From CAYLNH01 sp964384625 (GTDB lineage: Bacteria; Verrucomicrobiota; Lentisphaeria; JABSQK01), in contig CAYLNH010000008.1 in assembly GCA_964384625.1 (NCBI GenBank), positions 3,151 to 67,150 on the forward strand: a DNA stretch of 64,000 nucleotides. The letters are read 5' to 3'. Shown here piece after piece: positions 17,435 through 25,769 of this stretch. The first letter of the stretch is position 1. Each line of letters starts with the position of its first letter. Below the pieces are notes generated by a model, which did not search any database, was not told where the DNA came from, and worked only from the letters and a program-made list of their open reading frames with translations. Both the position numbers and the translations under genes were made by a program.

Positions 17435-18199
17435 CTACAGGATGCTCAGGTGGAAGCCGCCGTCGATGTTGAGGACCTGGCCGGTGGCCATGGGAATGCG
17501 GTCGGTGGCACAGGTGGCGACGGCCGCACCAATGTCTTCGGGCATGCCCCAGCGACGAATCGGCGTGATGCCCTCGGCAATCAGCTTGTCGTACTTCTCG
17601 GTGACGACCTTGGTCATGTCGGTCTTGACAATGCCGGGACGGACTTCAAAGACGTAAATGCCGTCGTCGGCAAGGCGGGCGGCATAGAGCTTGGTCATCA
17701 TGCTGATACCGGCCTTGGACAGGCAATACTCGCCGCGGGACGGCGAGGCGGTCTCGGCCGAGATCGAGCTGATATTGATGATGGCGAAGTAGTCGTCGGG
17801 GTTCGCCTGCTTCTGCTCGAGCATCCAGTTGGCACAGGCCTGCGTCAGGAAGTACGGACCCTTGAGATTGATGCCCATGACGAAGTCATAGGAGTCCTCG
17901 GCAGCCTCCAGGATATCGGCGCGCACTTTAGGCGCCACGCCGGCGTTGTTGACCAGGACGTTCAGCCTGCCGCACTTCTCTTTGACTTCGGCGATGGCCG
18001 CCGCGCGCGCTTCCGCCGAACTGATGTCGCACTTCACGCCCAGTGCGTTCGCGCCCAGTTTTTCGATCGCGGCCACGGCATCTGCCGTATCAATGATATC
18101 AGCGATGACAACGTCAAAGCCTTCCTTTGCGAGGGCTTCGGCACAGGCCAGGCCGATGCCGCGGGCGGCGCCCGTAACCATTGCTACCGGTGCAGTCAT
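17435..18199 (-). CDS. Short-chain dehydrogenase/reductase (FabG-like)
   Basis: 254 residues, a classical SDR. It has the TGAARGIG cofactor motif (about 10-17), NNAG, a catalytic Ser in the ISSISAE segment, the YCLSK Tyr/Lys pair, and PGIVKTDM after the active site. It is annotated by similarity as 3-oxoacyl-ACP reductase-like, but a sugar or polyol dehydrogenase is equally possible given the neighbouring Gfo/Idh oxidoreductase and cupin. Its ATG directly abuts the TAG stop of clpP (TAGATG), which implies translational coupling. Confidence 0.85.
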   Translation of the reverse strand: MTAPVAMVTGAARGIGLACAEALAKEGFDVVIADIIDTADAVAAIEKLGANALGVKCDISSAEARAAAIAEVKEKCGRLNVLVNNAGVAPKVRADILEAAEDSYDFVMGINLKGPYFLTQACANWMLEQKQANPDDYFAIINISSISAETASPSRGEYCLSKAGISMMTKLYAARLADDGIYVFEVRPGIVKTDMTKVVTEKYDKLIAEGITPIRRWGMPEDIGAAVATCATDRIPMATGQVLNIDGGFHLSIL

Positions 18200-18811
18200 C
18201 TACTTCAGCTCCTTGATATTCTCGATGACCTTGCCGCAGAGGCCGTAGTCGATGGCTTCCTCGGCGTTCAGCCAGAAGTTGCGGTCGGTGTCCTTGCGGA
18301 CCTTGTCGATCTTCTGGCCGGTGCCTTTGGCGATCACTTTGTTCAGACGCTCGCGCATCTTCAGGATCTCCTTGGCTTCGATGTCGATGTCCTTAGCCCA
18401 GCCGCCGGCGCCGCCGCTGGGCTGATGCAGCAGAAAGCGGGTGTTCGGCAGACAGAACCGATCGTCCTTGGGGACGGACAGATAGATGTGCGCCCCGGCA
18501 CTCGCGACCCAGCCGGTACCGACAACGCGAACCCGCGGGCCGACAAACTTGATCATATCGTGAATCGTGTCGCCGGCTTCCACGTGGCCGCCCGGCGAGT
18601 TGATATACACGGTGATGTCGTCATCGGAATCGGCCGCCAACGCCAACAACTGTGCCATCACTTCCTTGGCCAGTTTCATGTTGATCGTGCCGCTGATGAT
18701 GATGGTGCGCGACTCGAACAGTTTCTCGACGATCTTGTTCGGGAATTTACCTTTTGACTTTTCTTCGTCTTCGTCTTCGTCTTCGTCGCAATAGGTCCAG
18801 GTATCTTGCAT
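18200..18811 (-). CDS. clpP: ClpP-family protease subunit with Asp-to-Asn triad change and acidic N-terminus
   Basis: 203 residues from ATG 18811. An acidic N-terminal tail (alternating Asp/Glu, residues 9-17) replaces the usual short propeptide. The nucleophile S104 (VASAGA) and H129 (LLHQPSGG) align without gaps to E. coli S97 and H122. The position of catalytic D171 is N178 in TDRNFW. The same Asp-to-Asn change is known in Listeria ClpP1, which needs a partner subunit for activity. No clpX or second clpP is nearby. The neighbours are a Gfo/Idh oxidoreductase 11 bases upstream and an SDR abutting downstream, so this looks like an operon. Confidence 0.88.
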   Translation of the reverse strand: MQDTWTYCDEDEDEDEEKSKGKFPNKIVEKLFESRTIIISGTINMKLAKEVMAQLLALAADSDDDITVYINSPGGHVEAGDTIHDMIKFVGPRVRVVGTGWVASAGAHIYLSVPKDDRFCLPNTRFLLHQPSGGAGGWAKDIDIEAKEILKMRERLNKVIAKGTGQKIDKVRKDTDRNFWLNAEEAIDYGLCGKVIENIKELK

Positions 18812-18822
18812 GATGAACCTCG

Positions 18823-19998
18823 TTATTTGTTGGCTTCGATAATCGGCAGTTCCGGGACGTCGACCCAGGCCCGCTGGTCCCAGGATTCGAGCCCCATCTC
18901 CGCGAGTTGGACGCCCTTGGCGCCTTCGCGCAGATCCCAGCGGAACGGTTCGTCCTTCACCAGATAGCGGAGGAAAAGCTCCCACTGGATCTTGAACGCG
19001 TTGTCGTAGTCGCCGTAGTCCGGCACCCGAGTCCAGCCGTCGTAGAAGTCGATCGGCTGGTCGATGTCCGGGTTCCAGATGGGCTTCGGCGTCTCGCTGC
19101 AGTGCTGGATAACGCAGTCGCGCAGGCCGGCGACGGCGCTGCCCTTGGTTCCGTCGATCTGGACGGTCAGCAGGTCGTCGCGGCGAACGCGGACGCACCA
19201 GGAGGAGTTGAAATGGGCGATAACGCCGCCGGCGAGTTCGAACGTGGCGTACGCCGAATCATCGGATGTGGCTTCGTATTTCTCGCCGTTCTCGTCCCAG
19301 CGTGCCGGAATGTGCGTGGCGCCGCGGCAGGAGACGGACTTCACCTCGCCAAAGAGATTGTCCAGGACATAGCGCCAGTGGCAGAGCATGTCGACGATGA
19401 TGCCGCCGCCGTCTTCCTTGCGGTAGTTCCAACTCGGGCGCTGCGCCGGAATGACATCTCCCTCAAAAACCCAGTAGCCGAACTCGCCGCGGACGGAGAG
19501 GATCTTGCCGAAGAACCCGAGCTCCTTCAGGCGCTGAACTTTCAGGAGGCCCGGCAGCCAGAGCTTGTCCTGCACGACGCCGTGCTTGATGCCGGCTTCC
19601 TGCGCCAGGCGGTACAGCTCGTAGGCTTCTTCGCAACTGACCGCAGTCGGCTTCTCGCAGTAGATGTGCTTGCCGGCGGCGATGGCTTTCTTGACCCACT
19701 CGAAGCGGCGCGTCGTGGTCTGCGCGTCGAAGTACAACGGGTAATCGTCATCGGCCAGGCAGGCGTCGACGTCGGTCGACCATTTCTCGATGCCGGTGCG
19801 TTCAACGAGTTTCTGGAGCTTGGCCGGGTTGCGGCCGACCAGGATGGGGTCGGGCATGATGTATTCGGCATCGCTGATCTTGACGCCGCCGGCCGCGCGA
19901 ATCTCGCAGATGGACCGGATGAGGTGTTGGTTGGTGCCCATGCGTCCGGTGACGCCGTTCATGATGATGCCAACGCGGTGGGTAGTAATGTCAGACAT
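18823..19998 (-). CDS. Gfo/Idh/MocA-family oxidoreductase
   Basis: 391 residues. An N-terminal Rossmann domain begins VGIIMNGVTGRMG, and the family signature EKP lies in HIYCEKPTA (about 131-139). The C-terminal alpha/beta domain contains GGGIIVDMLCHWRYVLDNL, where the Asp and His are the usual catalytic pair. Such enzymes oxidise or reduce sugars and inositols with NAD(P). It is first or second in a minus-strand cluster with a cupin protein, ClpP and an SDR. No ribosome-binding site is seen: the ATG is preceded directly by the last unit (AATTCCC) of a heptamer repeat array. Confidence 0.85.
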   Translation of the reverse strand: MSDITTHRVGIIMNGVTGRMGTNQHLIRSICEIRAAGGVKISDAEYIMPDPILVGRNPAKLQKLVERTGIEKWSTDVDACLADDDYPLYFDAQTTTRRFEWVKKAIAAGKHIYCEKPTAVSCEEAYELYRLAQEAGIKHGVVQDKLWLPGLLKVQRLKELGFFGKILSVRGEFGYWVFEGDVIPAQRPSWNYRKEDGGGIIVDMLCHWRYVLDNLFGEVKSVSCRGATHIPARWDENGEKYEATSDDSAYATFELAGGVIAHFNSSWCVRVRRDDLLTVQIDGTKGSAVAGLRDCVIQHCSETPKPIWNPDIDQPIDFYDGWTRVPDYGDYDNAFKIQWELFLRYLVKDEPFRWDLREGAKGVQLAEMGLESWDQRAWVDVPELPIIEANK

Positions 19999-19999
19999 T

Positions 20000-20034
20000 G
20001 GGAATTTCAGATTTTGGATTTCGGATTTTGGATT
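20000..20034 (-). repeat. Heptamer array, five units, abutting a start codon
   Basis: On the minus strand: AATCCAA, AATCCGA, AATCCAA, AATCTGA, AATTCCC, ending two bases before the ATG of the Gfo/Idh gene. Same period and closing unit as 1601-1642. Confidence 0.75.
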
Positions 20035-20043
20035 GAGAGGGCT

Positions 20044-20496
20044 TTAAGCGTCTGCCGGGGGATCGGTGCATTGCGGCTGCGCGCCCTCCGGCAGGGCCGG
20101 CACATCGATGCCGGCTTTAGGCAGCGTGCCGGACAGTTCCTGGCGCCAGTGATCGACGTCGCCGGCCGGTGCGTAGATGTACATGAACCGCAACGGGGTA
20201 TCGCCGATGTTGGTCAGTTGATGGAAGGTCCCGGGCGGGATGTAAACTGCCATGCCGCCGGACAAGGTCCGGCGCTCTTCGCCCAGGCACATCTCGCCGG
20301 TACCCTCGATGACGAAGTAGACCTCTTCGGATTCCTGGTTGTGCCAGGGGATCTGGCCGCCGTTCGGCTCCAGGGTAACGTGGCCGGAGCAGAAGCCTTC
20401 GGCCTCAATGGCCTGGCCTTCGCCGACCATCGCCTGGGTGCGTCGGCCGGCCGGGTACGTCCGACCCTCGATTCGGCTCAAATCTGCAATGATCAT
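20044..20496 (-). CDS. Cupin-domain protein
   Basis: 150 residues. A single cupin barrel (about 35-115) with motif 1 around PWHNQESEEVYFVIEGTGE and motif 2 around PPGTFHQLTN, whose His and Glu residues would bind a metal. The ATG at 20496 is used. AAGGAG lies 12 bases upstream, a rather long spacing. Small cupins like this often act as sugar isomerases, epimerases or sensors. Placement just upstream of the Gfo/Idh-ClpP-SDR cluster on the same strand suggests a shared sugar-related pathway. The substrate is unknown. Confidence 0.8.
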   Translation of the reverse strand: MIIADLSRIEGRTYPAGRRTQAMVGEGQAIEAEGFCSGHVTLEPNGGQIPWHNQESEEVYFVIEGTGEMCLGEERRTLSGGMAVYIPPGTFHQLTNIGDTPLRFMYIYAPAGDVDHWRQELSGTLPKAGIDVPALPEGAQPQCTDPPADA

Positions 20497-20793
20497 CGGT
20501 CGTGATAACTCCTTCTCAGCCGGTTGAAGACAAGGGTTCATAGGGGTCTTCGCAGGCAGAATCTGCACACTACCACCAAACGCCCGCTTTGCTACCTGCA
20601 GCCGAGTCATTTGTCCGCTCCACATCCCCTGTCGTTCCGGCCGCTTCCCGCACAACACGGCAAGTGGATCTTGACCGAATCACCCCGGAACGGCGTGGCG
20701 GCGGCCGGCAAGGTTGGGCGCCGGACGGAACCCGGACGCCCGGACGGGGTCAAACCCGGTGAGTCCTTAGAGGACTCGCAGCCTGGAGGTTTT

Positions 20794-21972
20794 ATGTTTA
20801 GGCGGTTCGCCATCGTTGTCGGGCTACTGTTTGCCGCCGCCCCGGCTCGGGGCGGTGCGGTCTTGACGAAGACCGGCGAAGCCCGGGTCGGACCGATGCG
20901 CAAGGTGGGCGAGGTCGTGCAGCTCAAGGTCAAGTTCGGGGTGATCAAGTACAAACGGGGAACCACCCGGTGGTACACGATCAGCTCGAAAGTCCGGACC
21001 TTCCTGCAGGCCGCCAGGGCGGCATTTCGGGACCGGGACCTGGTTGCCGCGGAAGCCTTTCTCAAAGAGAGCCTCAAACAGGAGCCGGACACCAAAGCCG
21101 AGGCCATGAGCCTGCTCACGAGCCTGAAACGCCGCCAGACGGTTGCCGGCTCGCCCAACTATCGCGTCGCCGCCGATGATGCCGCGGCGGCGGTGCGACC
21201 GCAACCCACCGGCCGCATCCGCCTGCAGTTTCCGGATCCATCGCTCCGCCGCAAGGAGGTCCTTGACGGCACGCCGGGCAAGCGCAGGATCTACCAGTCC
21301 AGGCATTCGGACTACAAAGGCGGCCGGTTCGGGGTCTACGTACCGAAGCGTTACAGTCCGGAAGACCCCATACCGCTGGTGGTCAGTTCCCACGGCGCCG
21401 GCGGCAGCGGGCCGGGCGAACTGGGCGGCTGGCAGGGCCAGGCGGACAAATACGGCTTCATCGTCATCTGTCCCTCGTACAAGATTGCCGGGCAAGGCGG
21501 CAGCTCCCTGCGCGAACTGCGCCGTCGGGTCGCAGAAGACGACCGGATGCTGAGCGACATCATGAAGCGTGCCTTCGGTTCGTTTCATATCGATCGAAAG
21601 CACGTGTTGCACACGGGCTTCAGCGGCGGCGGCGTCCCGACGTGGTATATCGCCATGAACCATCCCGAATGGTTTACGGCGCTCTGTTTCCGCAGCGGCA
21701 ATTTCTACGGCGAGTTCATGCCGCTGAAGGACGCAACGTGGCGCAACCGCCCGATCTACATCTTCTGGGGCACGAAGGATCATCCCATCATCCTGAAGAA
21801 AAGCCCCGTGTTCCGCAACGCCGGCGAAGGCCCCAAAGCCCTGGAGTTTCTGGAGAAACGCGTCCGCGCCACAAAACTCAAAAAGGAGATCCTTGACGGC
21901 GGCGGCCACGCCTCGCGTGCCGATCTGGCGGCGAAGTGGTTTGCTGAGGAAGTGGTGAAGACCGAAGAGTGA
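20794..21972 (+). CDS. Secreted alpha/beta-hydrolase (esterase, PHB-depolymerase-like)
   Basis: 392 residues. A Sec signal peptide (about 1-20, AAAPARG) begins at ATG 20794 behind GGAGG. Residues 21-115 form a helical/beta lead domain seen in PVC-type secreted proteins. The hydrolase domain (about 160-390) has the oxyanion region SSHGAGGSG, nucleophile S277 in GFSGGG, D329 in GTKDHP and H372 in GGGHASR, a complete triad. Family members de-esterify polysaccharides or polyesters outside the cytoplasm. It is divergent from the cupin gene. Substrate unassigned. Confidence 0.8.
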   Translation: MFRRFAIVVGLLFAAAPARGGAVLTKTGEARVGPMRKVGEVVQLKVKFGVIKYKRGTTRWYTISSKVRTFLQAARAAFRDRDLVAAEAFLKESLKQEPDTKAEAMSLLTSLKRRQTVAGSPNYRVAADDAAAAVRPQPTGRIRLQFPDPSLRRKEVLDGTPGKRRIYQSRHSDYKGGRFGVYVPKRYSPEDPIPLVVSSHGAGGSGPGELGGWQGQADKYGFIVICPSYKIAGQGGSSLRELRRRVAEDDRMLSDIMKRAFGSFHIDRKHVLHTGFSGGGVPTWYIAMNHPEWFTALCFRSGNFYGEFMPLKDATWRNRPIYIFWGTKDHPIILKKSPVFRNAGEGPKALEFLEKRVRATKLKKEILDGGGHASRADLAAKWFAEEVVKTEE

Positions 21973-22000
21973 GCTGCCGTGCAGCACGGCGGCATCGGCC

Positions 22001-22234
22001 CTACGCCCATTCGGCCAGGGTGTGCTCAAACGCGGCCACCGTGGCGTTCAGCGTAATGCGAGCGACCTCACCGCGACCCGTCCAGTCGCTGCCCTGCTGG
22101 ATATAGAGCCCTTCCAACTGCCGCCGCACCTCGTCGATACCGAATCCCTGCTCCTCGCGGCGCAGTTCGAGATCGTGGCAGATATTCTCGAATACCTCGT
22201 TGTACGTCACCTCACGCCAGTCATCGTCAGGCAT
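22001..22234 (-). CDS. Small conserved-looking hypothetical protein
   Basis: 77 residues, acidic and soluble, starting MPDDDWREV. The ATG at 22234 is preceded by AGGAGG at optimal spacing, which supports a real gene over a longer frame starting at 22255. Predicted mostly helical, with no known motif. It lies tail-to-tail with the esterase gene (28 bases apart) and divergent from the M50 peptidase gene. I do not recognise it. Confidence 0.6.
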   Translation of the reverse strand: MPDDDWREVTYNEVFENICHDLELRREEQGFGIDEVRRQLEGLYIQQGSDWTGRGEVARITLNATVAAFEHTLAEWA

Positions 22235-22479
22235 GCCGGAATCCTCCTGCCGCAATTGTAGTTTTGATCATCGCAGCGTCAAACTTTTTCAGTCAAGCAC
22301 AGAAACAACCGGGCTTCGCAATGCGCGGTCACGGCGGGCCCACTCCTTTCGCCGCTGAGGACATATGTGTAGACATGCGACCGAATCAAGCCTGCCGCCC
22401 GGCTTTGCCAAAACGTTTGCGGCTTACTGTGGATTAATGGATTGCGGGCGGCAACGTTATTGGTGCAGAGGAGTGAGAC

Positions 22480-23748
22480 GTGTTGCGAAGCATCCAGATG
22501 TTGCGTCCGAAGGAATCGGCGGCGGCCGGCGGTTTCAACGGTGCCGCGTTTCCGTCGTCGGTGAAGTGGGTCATGGTACTCGGCGTTCTCGGGCTCGTCC
22601 TGCTGCAGTCTCCGGCAACGGCGCCGATCGGCTGGGTCATGCTGAATTTCTACCTGTTTTGCATCTTCGAATTCCTTCTGATCATCCCGCATGAACTGGC
22701 GCATGCATTCACAGCAGTCCTGTTGAGGATGCGGGTGTTCCGGATCGTCCTGGGGGCGGGCAAGCAGGTTGCGGCATTCCGTTGTTGCGGTTGGGACTGG
22801 CAGATCAACTCCGTCCTGGTCGGCGGCATGACCCGGGCATCAGCACGAACTGCGAACTGGTACCGGACCCGGCATGTTCTGGTGACCCTGGCAGGGCCGC
22901 TGGTCAGCGCCGTGCCGGTGTTGTGGTTCGCCGTTTTGACTTTGCGCGGCGACACTGTGGACACCGCCTTTACGGCCGGCATCTGTCTCGGCGCCGTCCT
23001 GGTTCTGGCAAGTCTGGTCAGCGTGTTGACGGCCTTGGCGCCGCGACCGATCCGGACGGCAACCGGACGTTCTCAGAGCGACGGCCTGGCACTGTTGCGT
23101 CTGCCGTTCATCAGCGATGCGGAGATCCGTTCGCGTCTGGCGTGGTATTACTCCCTGTGCGGCGCCGACTATCGGCGGCAGGGGAACCCGGACGCGGCCT
23201 TGGCGTGCTACGAGGAGGGGCTGGCCAAAACCGGCTCGCACCCGGTTCTGCGTATGGACCAGGCGGTCGTGCTGATCGATCTGCGGCGCTGCGACGAGGC
23301 GCGATCGCTGTTGCGGGCCTTCCTTGAGCGCGAAGACATCGGCACCGGGATGAAGCTGCTGGCGATGAACAACCTGGCCTGCGCGGACCTGCTGTCGCGC
23401 AACGAGGAGTACCTGGAAGAAGCCGATCAGCTCTCGGCCGAGGTCTTTGCGGCTCTGCCGCAGGTTGCAGCCTGCCGCAGCACGCGGGGTGCAGTGCTGC
23501 TGGCGCGGGGCGAGATCGCCGCCGGTCTGGCGTTGCTCAAGGACAGCATCGGCCGCGACAAGCCGTGGGCGAAGAAGGCGGTGGATGCCTGCTGGATCGC
23601 GGTCGGCGAAGCCCGCCGCGGCAACGACGCCCGCGCCCGCGAATTCGCCCTGCTGGCGGAGACGCTGGCGCCCGATTCGCGTTTGCTGGCGTTCGTTCGC
23701 GAAGAACTGGCCGTCGCCGACCGTGAGGACGAGTTACTTGGCGGTTGA
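22480..23748 (+). CDS. M50-type membrane metallopeptidase with TPR tail
   Basis: 422 residues from GTG 22480, with GAGGAG about 7 bases upstream. Membrane segments (about 30-70, 125-150, 160-185) flank the zinc motif HELAH (H71, E72, H75). VTLAGPLVSAVP resembles the conserved second active-site region of site-2 proteases. Residues about 205-415 are helical repeats of the TPR type (YYSLCGADYRRQGNPDAALACYEEGL). The usual LDG-type Asp motif is not obvious, so activity should be verified. This would be a regulated intramembrane protease or a peptidase-like scaffold. Its 3' end overlaps the opposite lipoprotein gene by 15 bases. Confidence 0.75.
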   Translation: MLRSIQMLRPKESAAAGGFNGAAFPSSVKWVMVLGVLGLVLLQSPATAPIGWVMLNFYLFCIFEFLLIIPHELAHAFTAVLLRMRVFRIVLGAGKQVAAFRCCGWDWQINSVLVGGMTRASARTANWYRTRHVLVTLAGPLVSAVPVLWFAVLTLRGDTVDTAFTAGICLGAVLVLASLVSVLTALAPRPIRTATGRSQSDGLALLRLPFISDAEIRSRLAWYYSLCGADYRRQGNPDAALACYEEGLAKTGSHPVLRMDQAVVLIDLRRCDEARSLLRAFLEREDIGTGMKLLAMNNLACADLLSRNEEYLEEADQLSAEVFAALPQVAACRSTRGAVLLARGEIAAGLALLKDSIGRDKPWAKKAVDACWIAVGEARRGNDARAREFALLAETLAPDSRLLAFVREELAVADREDELLGG

Positions 23749-24219
23749 CACCACCACGGTTGTTTCGCCGTCGATATCCGTGATCTGAACCGTCACGGCG
23801 CGGTCTGCCTTTTTGTAGACCAGGAGTTGCTGCAGGCCAGCGGTTTCAGCCTTGCCGGTCCATCCCTGGGCTTCCATCCATTTGCCATAGGCCGCAATCA
23901 ACTCAGGAGTCGGTGTATTCGTCTGGTACGTCACCTCCGCGGCACCGGCATTGATGAGGGTTGCACTTTCCGGAATCAGAACGTCTTTCGGAAACTCCGC
24001 ATGAACCGCGACCTTTTCCTGCGGCGGCAGATTCAGCGGTTTGCGGACGCGCTCCTTGGGCTTGGGCGGCGCTCGGAAGATCAATTCCTCTTCGGGTTCG
24101 GAAGCCGGTTTCGCCGGCAGTTTGATCGTCTCCGGTTCTTTCGGTTTGCTCGGTTCCTTGCCGCAGCCGGCAAGAATCAACGCGGCGGCGGCACTGATGA
24201 ACAGGCACAAAGTCTTCAT
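23734..24219 (-). CDS. Putative lipoprotein
   Basis: 161 residues from ATG 24219. A short signal sequence with lipobox LAGC (Cys at about residue 19) is followed by a Pro/Lys/Glu-rich spacer (about 20-70) and a small alpha/beta domain (about 85-161). It is expected to be lipidated and anchored in a membrane facing the periplasm. No family recognised. Convergent with, and overlapping by 15 bases, the M50-TPR gene. Confidence 0.75.
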   Translation of the reverse strand: MKTLCLFISAAAALILAGCGKEPSKPKEPETIKLPAKPASEPEEELIFRAPPKPKERVRKPLNLPPQEKVAVHAEFPKDVLIPESATLINAGAAEVTYQTNTPTPELIAAYGKWMEAQGWTGKAETAGLQQLLVYKKADRAVTVQITDIDGETTVVVSTAK

Positions 24220-24444
24220 GGTTTCCGTCCCTGACAATGTGGTTTAGGATTGGGTCTGTACAGTACGTCGAGCCGGCCACCGGTGCAAGCATATCCTTGA
24301 CTCCCGACCCTTGCGCCCGGGCATTTTCTGTCTACTGTATTCCGCGTCGAGCGTCGGCTGCCGGGTGGGGGTTGTGCTGCAGGGAGATGCCGATGCATCG
24401 CGGCAGCCGCGGAACATCAGAACAGGTAACAGGGACTGCCTTCG

Positions 24445-25521
24445 ATGGCCTCTCGAAAACGAGTCCTCGATGCCTTTGCGCGTCGTCAACCGGATCGCTG
24501 TCCGACCTTCATCTGGCTGCACGACGACGCCCTCGAGCCGCTCGCGGGAGCTCTCGGCGTCAGCACGTGGCACGGGCTGGAAGAGGAATTGCAGATCGAT
24601 CGCTGGCGCTTTGCCGAGATCGAGACGGCGCGACCGGACGGTTACGAGGAGATGCTCTGGAACTTCGTCCCCGATGAGTTCCGGGATCGAGACGATGTCG
24701 TCATTGCCGGCGAGGACGGCCGGGTGCTGCACGTCCCGGAAGGCGACGATGCCGTCGGCGAAACGGTCCTCTGGAACCCGCTGCAGGCGCTGACTTCACT
24801 GACGGAATTCGCGGAGTACCCGTTTCCGGATCTCTGCGGCCTGGAGATCCCGCCGGACTTCGCCACGCTGGTCAAACAACGGCAGCAGCGGGACTCGATT
24901 GTCTCCGGCGCCGTCATGCAGCCGTTTACCTACGCCACTCATGTCCGCGGCTTCGGTAATGTGCTCTCCGACTTCATCATCCGTCCGGAGATCGTCGAGT
25001 TCATCTACGACCGCATCTGCCGCTTCAACCGGATGAAGGCGGAGGCCCTGGCTGAAGCCGGCGTCGACGTGCTCCAGATTGCCGGCGACATCGCCATGGA
25101 GCATCGACTGATCATGTCCCCGAATCTCTGGCGACGGTTCGACAAACCCAAACTGGCCGAACTCATCCGGCAGGTCCGCGAGGTCAAGCCGGATATCTGC
25201 ATCGGCATCCATTCCGACGGCAAGCTGACCGACATCATCCCGGATCTGGTGGAGATCGGCATCGACTTCCTCAACCCGGTCGAACCCGAGTGCATGAATC
25301 CGTTCGAACTCAAGAAGAAGTGGGGCGATCGGCTGCTGATCTACGGCGGCGTGAGCCATCGACTCCTGACTGCCGGCAAGCCCGGGGCGATCCGCGCGCG
25401 GGTCCGGGAACTGGTCGATACCTGCGGCCGCAACGGCGGCCTGATCGTCGGCCCGACGAACGCCATCCTGCCCGAAACGCCGCTTGAGAACGTCGTGGCC
25501 TTGTACCGGGCCGTAAGCTGA
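24445..25521 (+). CDS. Uroporphyrinogen decarboxylase-like (URO-D superfamily) protein
   Basis: 358 residues, a URO-D/MtaA-type TIM barrel: start MASRKRVLDAFARRQPDRCP, VDVLQIAGDIA in the middle, SDGKLTDIIPDLVEIGIDFLNPVEP, and a C-terminal GGVSHRLL...NGGLIVGPTNAILPETPLEN. Stand-alone paralogues without other haem genes are common in PVC and acetogenic bacteria and often act as corrinoid-dependent methyltransferases rather than in haem synthesis. The SDGK/N-type metal region fits that reading. AGGGA lies upstream of the ATG. No corrinoid protein is adjacent, so the substrate is open. Confidence 0.8.
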   Translation: MASRKRVLDAFARRQPDRCPTFIWLHDDALEPLAGALGVSTWHGLEEELQIDRWRFAEIETARPDGYEEMLWNFVPDEFRDRDDVVIAGEDGRVLHVPEGDDAVGETVLWNPLQALTSLTEFAEYPFPDLCGLEIPPDFATLVKQRQQRDSIVSGAVMQPFTYATHVRGFGNVLSDFIIRPEIVEFIYDRICRFNRMKAEALAEAGVDVLQIAGDIAMEHRLIMSPNLWRRFDKPKLAELIRQVREVKPDICIGIHSDGKLTDIIPDLVEIGIDFLNPVEPECMNPFELKKKWGDRLLIYGGVSHRLLTAGKPGAIRARVRELVDTCGRNGGLIVGPTNAILPETPLENVVALYRAVS

Positions 25522-25655
25522 ACGCTCCATCGGGCGTCGGCCATCCGGCCGCCGGGGACCACGGGGAGGTGGGGCAGAAGCCGGCCACGGCCCTTAATCA
25601 GACATCTCGCTCCCCCACGGCACGAGACATGGGGGCCGGAAAGGCTTTTCACGGC

Positions 25656-25715
25656 GAGTGTAGATACTCACCAGGCTGAGCTTGGGATCTCTTCTCGGAG
25701 AGCAGGAAACGAATC
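25656..25715 (+). repeat. Dispersed repeat B, copy 2
   Basis: GTGTAGATACTCACCAGG, then GGCTGAGCTTGGGATCTC, then TCTCGGAGAGCAGGAA. The last two blocks are nearly identical to 31855-31889. It lies between two convergent genes. Confidence 0.7.
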
Positions 25716-25769
25716 CCGCCCCCTTTCGGCGCCGGGTGTGGCTGCGAATGGCCAAAGGGTCTCTCCAGG

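Noticed and set aside
16244..18757. An 837-codon plus-strand open frame across the FAD and SDR genes
   Set aside because: Antisense shadow of three real minus-strand genes. No domain and no ribosome-binding site.
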